A DNA stretch of 64,000 nt from contig JAWZYV010012258.1 of NCBI GenBank assembly GCA_038373885.1, forward strand, positions 62,001-126,000, given 5' to 3'. A program made the position numbers and the translations under genes. Source of the DNA: Cheiracanthium punctorium (Eukaryota > Arthropoda > Arachnida > Araneae > Cheiracanthiidae). The notes under the pieces were generated by a model, which saw nothing but the letters and a program-made list of their open reading frames with translations, was not told the DNA's origin and ran no database searches. Shown piece by piece: positions 21,505 through 33,300 of the stretch. How positions within the stretch are numbered: position 1 is the first letter of the stretch; each line of letters opens with the position of its first letter.

Positions 21505-22903
21505 AGATCTATGTAAGTGAGTTCTTAGTTGAGAGGGAGTCACTGCATGTCAAACTACGCCTCCAGTTAACAATTGGTTATCTCTTTTACCGTTGGTTTG
21601 TCCTTATTGTGCTTTTTGCGTGTTTAGATAATATCTGGCTAATAAAATGAAGTAACGAACCTGGGTGGGGAGAATTATTTTACTTCTTGTATAATTATTA
21701 ATGGTCTCAATTTTTTTCAATGCATTGTTACGTAATCATATTGATACATCTGATTATAGGTATTATTCAGTTGGATATTAGAAAACTGTTCTAGTATGAA
21801 AGTATTTGCTCTTGAAACAATTCAACGTGTACGTTTCCTGAAATTTCCAGTTCCCAGAGTTCACGACGGCGAAATTTTAACGACGAGGAGAGAATTCAGC
21901 TCCATGTTCGCATGATCATCATAAAAAACAATCTGATAGGTGTGTGTTTCATTAGGAAGCGGTGAGTTTAGTTAGTTAGGGAGTTTAGGGAGTTAGATAA
22001 GTTGTGGTTTAAAATTCCATTGATAATTTCTAAAATAAAGATTGAAAATGTCATATAATCTAACGCAAAATTATGCCTAAAGTTTAGAATTGAACTTCAA
22101 CAAATACATTAAGTAGGAAAAGTGAGATTTTTTTTCAATAAAACTCTTACTACCAGGTGACCACAAAGTCAGTAAAAACTTTAAAAATTCCTTTAAAAAG
22201 AACAAATAATGATAAAAATTGCGGTTTGCACAAATAAGTTTAGAGGATGATGGGATTTTTTTTTTTAATGACAAGAAAGTTTTGTAGTTCCAAATGCTAC
22301 CGATAGGAGGCACTAACACGCACAATGGGAACCAAGTTTCCAATTTAAAAAATCCGAAATCTCTCTAATCTTACCCATGCAGACCGTAATTTTATATCCT
22401 TATTTGTTCCTTTTTAATGAATTTTTAAACTTTGATTCACTCAGTATGCATCAAAAGCTCGTTAAAACTTCAAAAATTCATTCTAAGGAGGTTCGTAGCT
22501 GGCTTCAAAAATGCGGAACATTCTAAGTTTAGGGACTGCTCCTTAGTTTGATTTCCTCTAACATCCATTATTAATAGTTGCGCAGCTATTAGTAATACAA
22601 TTTACTATGTTTAATTAACAAGGAATTTACTACTTCGCCTTTGATCTAAAGATACCACAATAGATTAAATTATCTACAAATTGCTTTGAATATATAAACA
22701 CTGTAGTACGTTTATCCTGTAATTACTACTTTTCAGAGATGAAAGGTTAATATTGAAGCACATAAGTTAACGAAAGCAGAACAAACCTTCCGTCATTAAT
22801 TGCATTGCACCATTAATTACATTTACAGCTGAGTTACTGTATAATTCATGTTTGTAATACTTTCGAAAATAATTTAATGTGACACTTATTATATATTATT
22901 TTA
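21505..22903. other. Unannotated AT-rich stretch
   Basis: No gene or element boundary was recognised. The frame at 22,077-22,343 (minus) is low-complexity. Confidence 0.4.
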
Positions 22904-23513
22904 TTAACCCCTTAATCTTCACTCCCGACAAAATCACGGGCTAAGCTTTCTCCCTCTATTTCTCGTGCCCGTCAAATTTCCGGGCAATATTGTTAAAAAA
23001 AAATGCGCCAGAAAGATAAGAGCGTTCCAATTCTGATGCACGGATGTTTTTGTAATATATAATTTTACACAACAGATGACAATACCAGAGTATTTTTAAC
23101 TTAATTCGGAGATAGTTTATTTTTAAATACATGGTAGCAGTACTCAAACACACGTGTATTTGTGATATGCATTATGCAATCTTAGCTTACTTTTTTTTTT
23201 AAATTTATGTTCAAAGAAAATTTTAGAAATGTTTACTTATTTTACGTACTAAGTTTAATAAAATTTTCTAGTGTTTAAAACATATATTTTTAATGATTCT
23301 CTGCTTACTACAAAACACACATTCAGTCACAATGACCCTGAATGTTGGTTTTTCCTAAAAATTTTTTTTTTTTCTCTAGCGCTTAAAATGTCCAAAACCT
23401 TAAAATGAATAAATGTACTATATAAGCACTTGTTTTATACAATTTTCTGGAATAAAAGAAATAAGCACTTTATGACCGTTTTCTTGAAAATAATACGACG
23501 GTTAAAGGGTTAA
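22904..23513. mobile_element. 610-bp TTAA-flanked MITE, third family
   Basis: TTAA at 22,904 and 23,510. The ends are CCCCTTAATCTTC and, inverted, CCCTTTAACCGTCG. Just inside the left end, CCCGACAAAATCACGGGC and a second CCCGTCAAATTTCCGGGC form short stem-loops. The interior is AT-rich and non-coding. A piggyBac-type origin is inferred from the TTAA and CCCTTT ends. Confidence 0.75.
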
Positions 23514-25255
23514 TCTTATTTTAATATTGGGTATAATATTATTTTAATAGGAATTACGGAACATTGAGTAGCATATTTTTACTGCAAAGACAAATCAGGA
23601 TTGCAACGTTAGTTGAATAACGTAATTAAAAGATGTGAATTGTTAAATTTTTTCTTAATACTTCAAAAGTATCTTACGTACATTTTGTGTTTTGAGAGTG
23701 GATATTATCGAATGTTTATTGAAATTGAATTGCTGAATATTGTGTTGAGTAAATTTAAGTAGTATAATATCTGAGAAGTTTATTTACACTGCAAAGACAA
23801 ATTGGAGAGGCTGTGGTAATTGAATAATACTAATTAACTATGAATGAATGTTCCATCATTAAAAACTGAATATCATTAGTTGCATCCTTGTTCGTTTTTT
23901 TATATAATTAACATAATGACGTTGTTTCACGTAACATTTGTTATAGGAGCATTTCTTCAAAATGACTTTCATAATATTCGCCTAAATGCCATAACTCTTG
24001 AAGAAATATTTTGTAATGTAATTTTTATTAAATTAAAAAGAAAACATGGTTAACGATGTATAGGAAAAAAAAAACTGATTTTGAATATACAGAGAAAACG
24101 AGTAAATATCTGAGAATATTTTGTTCGATATTTCTAATTATTTAACTCAAAATTTCTTTCTTTCTTCTTTTTAATGAAAGTCAGTAATATGTTGTTTCCT
24201 TTTAAAGATGCTGATGAATTTCTTGAATAGGTGGCGGAGAATACCTTAAACTAATTTAAATAATTGCACTTTATTTAAATTAGTTTAACTAACTTTGATG
24301 GATGCTTTTTTAGCTGTGTTAACAGTATAAGATCAAGGAAGGTACTCTGTGCCCATTTTCTCATGCACTGAATAAAAGAGAGGTCGCAAGTTCTAATCAA
24401 GATTCTCGTTAAACTTATTAATGCACATTAAAATTTGATGGAAGAAAACTTTCGATTGTTTGATGTAATTAATTTTATTTTTATAATTACTTAAGAGTTC
24501 ATGGACACCTTCTCGAATGGTATTCGAGTAAAAGAGAAATTTCCTATTGTAGCTTAGAGAATCATTAATTAGTTTTTGGAAAACGGACAATTCGATTGAA
24601 ATATGAAAAATTATAGCTACACATGCCCTAATTCATATTTTATGATAAAACATTTTGAATATACGATAACCAATGTAGGTAGTTTGACTTTTACTCGAAT
24701 ACTTTTTTGATTGGGTATAGATCGTGAAACAGTTCTTATTTGATCTGATGATAATAGATATAGAAAGCTCATATTGCTCTCGATTTTCTCTGAACTTTAC
24801 ATTGGGTAGCTTCAAATTGTCACCAACCTACACGATTAAGTTGTTTTCACTTTATTGGTTTTCATTTTCTTTTTGGAATTCGACTCTGACATCCTCCTTA
24901 TAAATACTATACCTATTATTAGAAAAAGGGGTGGGGTTGGGGGGAAGAAAAGAAATGATCAAGTTGGATGCTACTTGTCTGAGGTGGGCAACTTTTGTGT
25001 TCATTAGACATGTTTATCAACTCAAAACAATGTCGTATCATGAGCGTTCTCTTAAGTGGGAAGGGAGAAGTGCTTAATACATACTAAGTTTATAAAAAGT
25101 GTTTCAGTACAAGTTGCACTCTCGTGAGTTACGGTTTAGATAAGCATGATGTGCATTCAAACGTAAGAATCTACCTACGTGAAAAAGGAGATAATAATTT
25201 AACAGCCTAATTAATGTAAACCTTATTTATTACCTTAACATTAATGGGATGATTC
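23514..25255. other. Unannotated AT-rich stretch
   Basis: A small inverted repeat (AAACTAATTTAAAT and its complement, 24,248-24,290) is the only structure seen. There is no gene. Confidence 0.4.
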
Positions 25256-25634
25256 TTTTTCTCAAGGCCGAACACTTGGACATCAGTCGCTCGCCCCTAT
25301 AGGCCGACCGCTACGAGAAGATTCCTCCTCTCCCAGGGAAGAGTTCATTTTACAACGGGGTCCAGTGCGTGGAAAACCTTCTCAGATGCTACATCGAGGT
25401 AACGAACGGAAAAAAATGTGGATCTCTCCCCACGTTCTTCTTGATAATCACCGAAATCCTGGAAATGGAATGGCCATATACCACGTGACATGGGCGGAGT
25501 CAAGTCTCTTCTCTTGGCGGTCGGATTATACTAAGACCCAAAGAGTATAGGCCATTTATTATGGGGCCAACCAGTATGCGGTCAACGTTAACCCCTGTGA
25601 AGGGACTGACCCAGACAGGACAGCAAACTTGCAG

Positions 25635-25772
25635 CAAGCTTGATTTATCAAGTCAATAAGCTTGAAAATTTCAAGCGTGTAAGCTTAATGCGTGTAAGCT
25701 TGAATAAAGTGTTCTAGTTTACACTTGCCCAGCTTGCATTAAGCTTGACATTTCAAGCTTAATTTCAAGCTT
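25635..25772. repeat. AAGCTT palindrome cluster
   Basis: AAGCTT occurs about ten times in 140 bases, mostly within CAAGCTTGA or TCAAGCTTAA contexts. A smaller cluster recurs near the other end of the same element (about 26,882-26,935). This looks like subterminal binding repeats. Confidence 0.8.
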
Positions 25773-25879
25773 AAAAAATTTCCTAAATACACGGGGCGCA
25801 CTCGCCCCACATATTTTACTTTGCCACGCATTTCCCCCCTCTACGCTGAAATTTCAATTTAATTTAATCTGTTTCCACC

Positions 25880-25975
25880 AAGTGTTCGTGGCTAGAATAG
25901 AACCCGGGACCTTTCGGTTTGGAGTCGAGCACGCTGTCCGTTCAGCTACTGAGCTTCAAGCAGCTATGACTAAAG
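25880..25975 (-). mobile_element. tRNA-Trp-like SINE head
   Basis: Read on the minus strand, GCTCAGTAGCTGAACGGACA, then CTCGACTCCAAACCG, then GGTCCCGGGTTC give A-box, anticodon-loop (CCA) and B-box positions like a tRNA-Trp. The 3' stem does not pair cleanly and the flanks are repeat DNA, so it is a SINE fragment. Confidence 0.5.
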
Positions 25976-26689
25976 TTTGAAGTAACTTATCACGCTGTTT
26001 TCTCGCCAGATTGATAAGTGGGCGATGTGCTATTTGTTTCTTTTATTTTTCCATGGGATGCATCAAAATTAAAATATTGTTATGTGTGATTTAGAGACTC
26101 TACTAATAGGGAAATAAACATAATATAAACTTAAGAGCAGCACACGTTTTAAAACTTTCAGTACCGCAACACTCATGAGCAATACGGCTGGCCAAAATCG
26201 AGACAAACGACTGATTTTGAAATCAATTTCATAGTATAATTGTATTTTATTTTGAAGAATTTCCATATTTGGAAATATAGAATGGGTTTACTTACTTAAC
26301 ACAAATTTTGTGTTAAGTAATCTGAAATCAAAGAAACAGATAGTTAAACGTTACTTCGAAATGCTATATCACAGTTGCTAACATGTGTGGAATACAAACA
26401 CTTTAGTCATTTTTGTAAATATTTCTTAAAATAACAAATAATTGAAAAATTTTGCTATTTTTTAACGCTAAAAATTCTCTTTACAAATGTGGTTAGTTAT
26501 TTTCCTACATATTGGTATGCTATATCGATATAAAGCATTTCGAAGAATTAAAGATAAGTTTAAATTAATTTATACAAATGTAAATTTGAATTATTTTCAT
26601 TGTTCATACTTTATAATTAAAAAAATTATTTAACTTCTGATTTTTTTTTTATCCTTTGTAATTTTATTTTAAAATTACAAAAGTATAAG

Positions 26690-26766
26690 ATGTAAGATTT
26701 TTGGGCCCTAAAATCTGTAGGCCCTGGGCAGTTGCCCCGTTTGCCCTGCCGGTAATATGGCACTGG
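26690..26766. mobile_element. Isolated hAT end
   Basis: GGGCCCTAAAATCTGTAGG...GGCACTG has the GGGCCC-rich composition and CAGTG-type terminus (on the minus strand) of hAT ends. No matching partner end was found. Confidence 0.4.
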
Positions 26767-27105
26767 TAATAAAATAAAACACATCTTTTACGAACTTTCA
26801 GAAAATTTGAGGACGCTAGACAATTAATGTCCATTCTCCTTCACAGATGGCGCCATCACTGCGCACTTTGAAAGCGAAAATCAAGCTTGCATTAATACGT
26901 CAAATTCAAGGAAATGTCAAGCTTGATTTAAGCTTATGTGATGTCTGGGGACAAGTCAAGAATGAATCCCAAGCCGGCGATTGAACCAGGGACCAAGTTA
27001 TGATAAATGGTTCATTGGCCATTACACCACCTATACTCGGGGCAAACCTAACCTGATAGTGGAGGTAAAGCTATGGACCGTGTGATTCCGCTGCTCTCAA
27101 ATAGT

Positions 27106-28370
27106 TCTTTTCGTTTGTCCAGCTCATTACAGAACTAATACACTTTTCATCTATTAAGTGCTAAAATAAAGTGTTTGCTATAAAATAATTGCATATTTGT
27201 GTTACTTGAATGCAGTAATCAGAAGGATTGAGAAATTACGCCACAAATCAGATGTAACGCCTTCCCAGACGCTTGACCAATTATCATTGGCCAGGCGTCA
27301 TGTCTTTTGTGCTGGCGGGAATTGAGAAGTGGATTTGCCTTGTGATCGGGTTGCTTTGTGATGTTGACAGCCAGGTAATTGGAAGGAGAAACGAGTGTCG
27401 GAGCGATACCAACGAGGTATAATAGGGTAGAGAGCGTACCGGCAACCCCAACCGGTTCCCATGTTAGTGTCACGTGATTTCTGCTGGAATTCCGCAACTC
27501 TGGAAATAGCTTCCATTCATTTGTATGGACTAAAGACTATCGCTCAGTTTCGTTTTAATAATTTTTAAGGAAAAATGTTTATGCGGTGCAGCGCATACGG
27601 ATGCAAATAAAGTTTTGTCAAAGGAGGACCTGTAACCTTTCACAGTTAAATTAAAATTGTACAATTTATTACTTTATTTTTAGTATTTTTGTCATTTTAA
27701 TACCTCTATTGAATTGGTTGGAAAGTTTCAGTCATATTTTATAGGAAAATCACCGCTGTGAGTGAGTTTTAAAGCATGTATTATTAGCACCAAAGTGTAT
27801 TTAATACTGCGACACTATTTATTTTAATTACCCTTTTAAAATAATTGATTTTTATATTCTTTTTTCGTTTGCTCCGTTGAAATTGAAAGCTGCGCCAGTT
27901 GGCTATAATCGTTTATCGCCAAGTCCTACGTATTTCGGTTTCGTAAACAAGTACTCCTTGTAATAAAACAAACAAACATTGGTATTGTTATTATTAAAAA
28001 GATATTGAGAAAAGACTGTGCGATAAAATTTATTTTCAAAACTTGGTTAAATCTTGCAGAAAGTTCTTTAATATCTTTCTGAGTAAAAGAAGTGAAAATC
28101 TTGATTAAGGGAATTTAAAACAAACATTTAAAGTGAAAATCATTTTAAAATTCAGATTACTTTTATAAAAGCAGTACTTTATCATTATTTTCTACAAAAT
28201 CAATTAAAAGAATTTGGTCTATAATTAACGGCTTTTAAAAGTACAATGCAAATCACTTTACAGATTATTAAACTATAAATAAGATATACAGAAAATAAAC
28301 ATTAAATTCTAACTAAAATTGAAAGATTTTCCAGTCTTAATTCGTCGGTATCGTTATATGCCAGAAGATG
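27106..28370. other. Mostly unannotated; GC-richer block at 27,215-27,510
   Basis: The block at 27,215-27,510 is open in two minus-strand frames (72 and 92 codons) and less AT-rich than its surroundings, so it is probably repeat-derived. No domain was recognised. The remainder is AT-rich with no feature. Confidence 0.4.
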
Positions 28371-28394
28371 ACTAGGTTAAAAAAAAAAAAAAAA

Positions 28395-28645
28395 TCTCGC
28401 GCATACCGAAAGCGCGCCAAACTAGCGATGAGTGGCCTAACGTATTACCCCAAACGGCCGAAGTCACGTGGTATATGCTGGCTCCTGGCTAGCAGACGAA
28501 ATCCTACTGAATGCGCCGTCTACCCTAGTATAAGAAGTCGTTCAGCGATACACGCGGTGAGTAGTGAAATGGCCCCTCTAACCTTCCCCTCCACTATCAG
28601 GTTAGTTTTGCCCCGAGTATAAGTGGCTTAATGGGATAACTGAGC
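28395..28645 (+). mobile_element. SINE-like fragment, inverted relative of 27,031-27,100
   Basis: The run ending CCACTATCAGGTTAG and then TTGCCCCGAGTATAAGTGG is an inverted copy of 27,031-27,075. 'gtcacgtggtatatg' is also shared with 25,480-25,495. It is GC-richer than the flanks. The 84-codon frame here is not a recognised protein. Confidence 0.5.
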
Positions 28646-30020
28646 TTGCATGTCTGTAAACAAAGAATCATAATTAGGTGTATATCCGTACAAAGATAAT
28701 AACGATGATCCGTATCAAAAATTAAATATCTACTTAGAACGTAGTCTAACAGATTTCTAAAGGAGCGATCTACTTTTTGGTCACAAAGGAGTTGGTAGGT
28801 GTTGACAAAAGACAATTTTTATGTGTATTTATATTTTTACTCTAAATAAAATAAAATATTATCACTCGTCAAAATAAAGTACTGTTATAAAAATGCATAC
28901 ATTTTCTTATTTCGTTTCGAAATTAATATCACTACCCCTCTAAAAAATTTTAGTAATTAAATAAAATTTATAGCAATCCACCTATCTGTTATAAATACAA
29001 CTCATTCTACAATTAAAATAAATGGGTAACAGAAATATTGCTTGGTGTGTTAAAATTTTCAACAAACCTAAGAATAAAAAAAAAACACCATTTTGATTAT
29101 GTTTTTTTATTTTAGTTTGTTAGCTTAAAAAAAAATCCCCCGATAACATGCCGGTGTCACCTGATAACTCATGTTCATAAGAAAATTTTTCAGACATAAT
29201 AATTTCGGTGGATTTCTACAACTTTTTTTCAGTTGCTAAAGTTCAGAAAAAGTATGAAGAGTTTCTCTGGTATAAAATTTTGTTTCTTCTGCTTTTTCCA
29301 CTTCAAAAGAAAAATAAGATGAATACACTCCAGTTCACTTTCAGGTTAGAACTTTTTTTCTTTTTAATAGACAGCAGAAGTCAAAGATTCGTACAATGAC
29401 GAACGCCACGTAATATATCTGACATATTTATTTTATAATTTTTCTTTCTCGTTGTGATTTTTTGTTCGAGTTAATGAATGCAAGATAAATGGCGGTAAAC
29501 TTTTTTTCTCATAAAATTAAATTCTAAAAGCTTCAATCGGAGATATTTTGCAATTCTTAAAAAAAGACGCTAAAAGAAAGGGAATTTTTTACATTACGTT
29601 GTAAGATAGCGATATATAAAAAAGTTTGTAAATCTATGATGTGAGTGTGCTTTGATAAAAGGAAATTTAAATTTATTGCAGTAAATAAATTAAACAAAAT
29701 GTTGTCGTTCAAAAGCTTTCATGATTAACAAAAAATTATTCAGCCATGCTGGTCATGTCAAAAGCTGCTTTGGTCGTAAATTTTCTAAAATGAATAAAAA
29801 TTGTGTAATACACAAATGAGCGAATTTACAAGGACATTTTTTAAAATTTAGTAGTTAGTCATGAAAGAAGGTAACTTTTTTGTAATACGTTTTATTTCAT
29901 TAACATTGAATTGAAAAATATATATTAAATAAATATATTTGACATAACTAAACTCTCTTTCTTGCTAAACAACTTATCTTAAAATTAAACCTAACGAAAA
30001 TGCTCATAGTATTACTAACC
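28646..30020. other. Unannotated AT-rich stretch
   Basis: At 29,232-29,344 (plus) an open stretch lies between a tttttttcag-type acceptor and a CAG|gttaga donor, but its composition is ordinary and no motif is seen, so it is not called. Nothing else was identified. Confidence 0.35.
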
Positions 30021-30028
30021 TTATTCTT

Positions 30029-30242
30029 TTTTCTAATTCTGGGCGCTAGCCGTATAGGCATTGGCCACTACTAGGCCGGAATTACTGGTCTCTTTATTAT
30101 GGAGGCACCTAATAGGTGGACCAGGGTCGCTTTCTATGAAGGGACAGACGAAATGACACCCATGCCCATGCTAGGAATCGAACGCGGATACGTGGTGTAG
30201 TAGAGTGTTTCTCTAGTCACTATACAACCCGAAAATAAAACT
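30029..30242 (-). mobile_element. tRNA-derived SINE family S1, with 8-bp TSD
   Basis: TTATTCTT flanks it at 30,021-30,028 and 30,243-30,250. The body ('ggcattggccactactaggccgga', 'gaagggacagac') matches 39,969-40,202. The promoter end is on the right and a short T-run (the A tail on the minus strand) is on the left. Confidence 0.75.
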
Positions 30243-30250
30243 TTATTCTT

Positions 30251-30766
30251 ATTTAACTGAAATTAAATATGAAAATATCTAGAACATTAGCATCTTCATA
30301 ATTTTTCAATATTAATGGACTTAACATCCTATTCATTTTCATTGACTTTCATTATTTATTGGTTACGGAGATTTGATTAAACTATCTCCTATTAAACGGT
30401 CGATCTGTAAATAAAGAGAAAGCTCGTTAAAATAATTTATCCTACAAGCAAGACAACGCGTTACTTGAACGTTAGAGATTTTTCAATAAAATCTGCGTAT
30501 GTTCATCACTGCCCAAGACTTTACATAGGACATTCTATTACAGAGGTTCCCTCCACCTCTACAAAATTAGGAAAAGAAAACATGGCGTTAGCTACATAAG
30601 AGATTTTTTTTTATTTTAAACACACATTTCTCCACAATAGGATACAGCAGTAAACATCACTAAAACAGCGCTTCTAAACTTTCTAAAAAAAAAGAAAAAG
30701 TTTTGAAAAGGAGGGTAAATTTTTTTCTCGGCAAGCCGTTTCAGTAACGGAATATGTCAATCTCAC
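30251..30766. other. Unannotated flank of the exon
   Basis: AT-rich. If the exon at 30,767-30,917 is real this is its downstream intron, but no further exon was identified. Confidence 0.35.
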
Positions 30767-30917
30767 CTGATAGCACGCTGTCGATAGGAGTTTTGTATGG
30801 GAATAATACAAGGGCGAAATAGTTTCCTGTCTTATCCTTCACTGGATCAGCATTGATCTCAAAGATTCCATCTTGATGTCTCAGTTGTCCGACAATATCT
30901 TTTCCTTTTTCGCGTGT
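30767..30917 (-). CDS. Candidate host exon, 50 codons, unrecognised protein
   Basis: On the minus strand an acceptor (ttacattatccag) is followed by 151 bases open in one frame only, then a strong donor (CAG|gtgaga). The protein reads TREKGKDIVGQLRHQDGIFE, continues with INADPVKDKTGNYFALVLFP and ends YKTPIDSVLS; the exon starts in phase 0 and ends in phase 1. I do not recognise the family. Support comes from two related but decayed copies at 33,853-34,005 and about 38,463-38,600 on the same strand. Their similarity continues into the intron after the donor (GAGATTGACAT), so they are genomic duplicates rather than retrocopies. No start codon, signal peptide or second exon could be placed. It may be the one surviving exon of a largely decayed gene. 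Confidence 0.5.
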
Positions 30918-31129
30918 CTGGATAATGTAAGTTTTTTTTTTAAAATGTTCTGAGTAGGTTTTTTATTTATTTGGTTTCAAATGTTTTGTGTTCTGTGTTC
31001 AACATCTCATATTCAACAGAGATCGATCTACCCGAATAAAAAGCTTTCTTGTTTATTATTTAAAAATTATACTGTCTATTCATCGTGAACTTTTAAAAAT
31101 CGAGTTTGCTTTCACAAAAAAAGTATATA

Positions 31130-31968
31130 CAGGGTGGCCATAATCAAACTGCAAGTGTTCAAGGGGTTCTGGAAAGAAAACTACCGAGAATATTCCAGTG
31201 AAATTTCGTATCTACACGTTTCAGAACATGCGCAAGCCAAATATGCAAAAAAAAAAAAAAAAAATAAAAAAAAAAAAAAATAAAAAAAATAAAATAAAAT
31301 AAAAAATAAATCGTCATTTTCACCCGATAGATGGCGCTGTACCGTATTTCAAAGCTCACCGGTGGCCTATACAACTTCCAAAACCGATAAACAGAGCATA
31401 GTGACATTCTAAGAGGCATATAAACAATATAAAACATCCTTTACAGTTCATCAAAATTCCATCCAATTCGCTTCAGTCATTAAATTTTTACAGTAACATG
31501 TAATCAAAAATTAATGTCAATTAAGACCACACATTAAAAAATTCATAAAGACGCTTTGGGAAACAATAAAATCATTATTTGTTCTCAAGGACACTCATTG
31601 GACCTCTTCTTAATCGTTTCATACGCCGGTATTCTTTCAGAGTAGCTGAATAATGGCTACCATTCTGGTAGAATATCTTCACTCACAATGCACGTTCCTT
31701 CTTATTCAGAGTCATGATGGACCATTACTCAAGGTGGTCTTGTTTTTTTTTAACACTGTTCGATGGGCTTAAAATTTGCATAAGGACTTCCATAAGCATT
31801 AAAATACGATATAGCGCCATCTATCGGGTGAAAATGGCGATTTTGTTTATTGCATATTTGACTTGCGCATGTTCTGAAACGTGTAGATACCAAGTTTCAC
31901 TGGAATATTCCTGGTAGTTTTCTCTCCAGCACCCCTCGAACACTTGCCGTTTAATTATGGCCACCCTG
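31130..31968. mobile_element. 839-bp long-TIR MITE, mariner-like, TA target
   Basis: CAGGGTGGCCATAATTAAA-type ends inside TA dinucleotides (31,128-31,129 and 31,969-31,970). The inverted arms extend over 115 bases and then, after a low-complexity A/AAT insertion in the left arm (about 31,243-31,309), continue to about 230 bases each. The centre is unique and non-coding. Confidence 0.88.
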
Positions 31969-32394
31969 TATTTAAGAAGATTGACACAAGAACGAGAATC
32001 GATAGATTCTGATCCTTTTAACTTTTTCCCAGGCTGGGAAAACTCTACTTACCTTTGAATTAATTATTTTCTAAATGGCTATGGAAAGTTTTATATTTTA
32101 CTCCTTTTTATTAAAGCTTTCAGTAATAATCAAATATACAAATTAAATAATGAGTAAAATATCTTGATCACTTGACGTGGTTTTATCTATAATCCTCAGC
32201 CGCGACTGACGGAGTGAACTCAGTGAGAGACCATTTATTCTTCTCTTGGACACAACCGTTCATTCATTTCCCTTTTCACCTGATAATATATATTTTGTTA
32301 CAAATGCAAAATTTCTAAAACAGCAAACTGTAAAGTAATCAGACAAGAAGCATAGTATATTTTATATTGTACTATCACTCTCAGTGGGACCACC

Positions 32395-33183
32395 CCATAT
32401 TTTATGGCTGTTAGTTCACCACTCTGTAAGATCATGGGTTGGGTTTGACTCCTGACTGGTGCTTGGTTTTTAAATTGGCCCTTCCTTGATAGGGGTCACG
32501 CTGGATCACTTAACCCTTTAACGGGCAGTGTTCCCGCTCTGGGAACACCAAACTCTGACGCTTTGACTGTTGCCAGTCACGAAGAATAGATTGGATTCCT
32601 ATAAAAATAGTCGCGGGTGACATAGCTCCACGAGAATCCTTCATTTTTTAGCACGTCATTTCCCGTAAAAAAATGGTCACGATTATTTTTAACAGCACTG
32701 ACATCTGCTGAAAAATGGAAGAATGCGAGAACAGCTGGCTAGATTGCCCAATGCTGAAAAAAGGGCAGCCTTTGCCATCGCTCGACTTAACTACCAGCAA
32801 GATGGCGGACGATCGAAAGGTTCATCGCGTGCCACAGGTCTAGAGACCCTTCTTTGACGCATCTGGCTGTGCGCACAGCCAGCTGCGTCAAAAAGGGGTC
32901 TCTAGATCTAGATAGATTGCCCAATGTTGAAAAAAGGGCAGCCGTTGCCATCGTTCGACTTAACTAGGGTCTCTAGATCTGTAGCACGCGATGAACGTTT
33001 CGATCGTCCGCCATCTTGCTGGTAATTAAGTCGAGCGATGGCAACGGCTGCCCTTTTTTTCAGCATTGGGAAAGAGTTGCGCCTCAAAGGATTAAAGACG
33101 CCGTAATAAAATGATCAACACTCGGCCTTCGCAGTGTTTAAAGCCCTAGTCGGCAAGAGCTCGCCATTGTGTTAAAAAAAAAT
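32395..33183 (+). mobile_element. SINE-like retroposon split by a TTAA MITE
   Basis: A B-box-like GGTTTGACTCC occurs at about 32,435, followed by a body interrupted at 32,510 by the MITE and resumed at 33,096, ending in an A-run at about 33,173. The head is degenerate; the class is inferred. Confidence 0.5.
32510..33095 (+). mobile_element. TTAA MITE family P, copy with rearranged hairpin
   Basis: TTAA at both ends and the same TIRs as 20,998-21,504. It is about 80 bases longer because the segment 'agattgcccaatg...ttaacta' is repeated inside the hairpin (about 32,910-32,968), breaking the perfect pairing. Confidence 0.88.
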
Positions 33184-33189
33184 TACTTA

Positions 33190-33300
33190 CAATGGGTGAC
33201 GGTAAAGTTTGCTTCCCAGTTTTGATGCTACAAATAAAAAGCACAATATGTCCTGACTTATATTAGCTTCAATGGGTAGCGGTAATGTTTGCTTCATAGT
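33190..33300 (+). repeat. Short two-copy repeat
   Basis: 'caatgggtgacggtaaagtttgcttc' at about 33,191 recurs with few changes as 'caatgggtagcggtaatgttt' at about 33,271. Confidence 0.7.

Larger units (their letters stand above)
25611..26948. mobile_element. hAT-like insertion with an AAGCTT-rich end
   Basis: The ends are CAGACAGGACAG on the left and, inverted, CAGACATCACAT on the right. GGGAC-type sequence occurs on both sides (GGGACTGA at 25,602, GGGACAAG at 26,948), consistent with a decayed 8-bp TSD in the SINE body. The interior holds a tRNA-like fragment, AAGCTT clusters and the end of another hAT element. No transposase is present. Exact limits are uncertain by a few bases. Confidence 0.55.
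25256..27105 (-). mobile_element. SINE-like composite repeat, split by a hAT-type insertion
   Basis: On the minus strand a tRNA-like head at about 27,045-26,960 (A-box-like GGTGTAATGGCC, B-box-like GGTTCAATCGCC) leads into a body that stops at 26,948 and resumes at 25,611. The resumed part ('gaagggactgac', 'ggccccataataaatgg') matches the body of the SINEs at 30,029-30,242 and 39,969-40,202. Confidence 0.55.

Noticed and set aside
25880..25975. Possible tRNA-Trp gene on the minus strand
   Set aside because: The anticodon loop is right, but the stems are mismatched and it lies inside a nested repeat.
27219..27516. Minus-strand frames of 72 and 92 codons
   Set aside because: Two overlapping frames are open at once in a GC-richer block, there is no domain, and the block adjoins SINE-like DNA.
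28370..28622. 84-codon plus-strand frame starting MTRLKKKKKSRAYRKRAK
   Set aside because: It begins in a poly-A run and continues through SINE-like sequence; no homologue recognised.
29232..29344. Possible exon between a good acceptor and donor
   Set aside because: Such pairs arise often by chance in AT-rich DNA; no duplicate or motif supports it.
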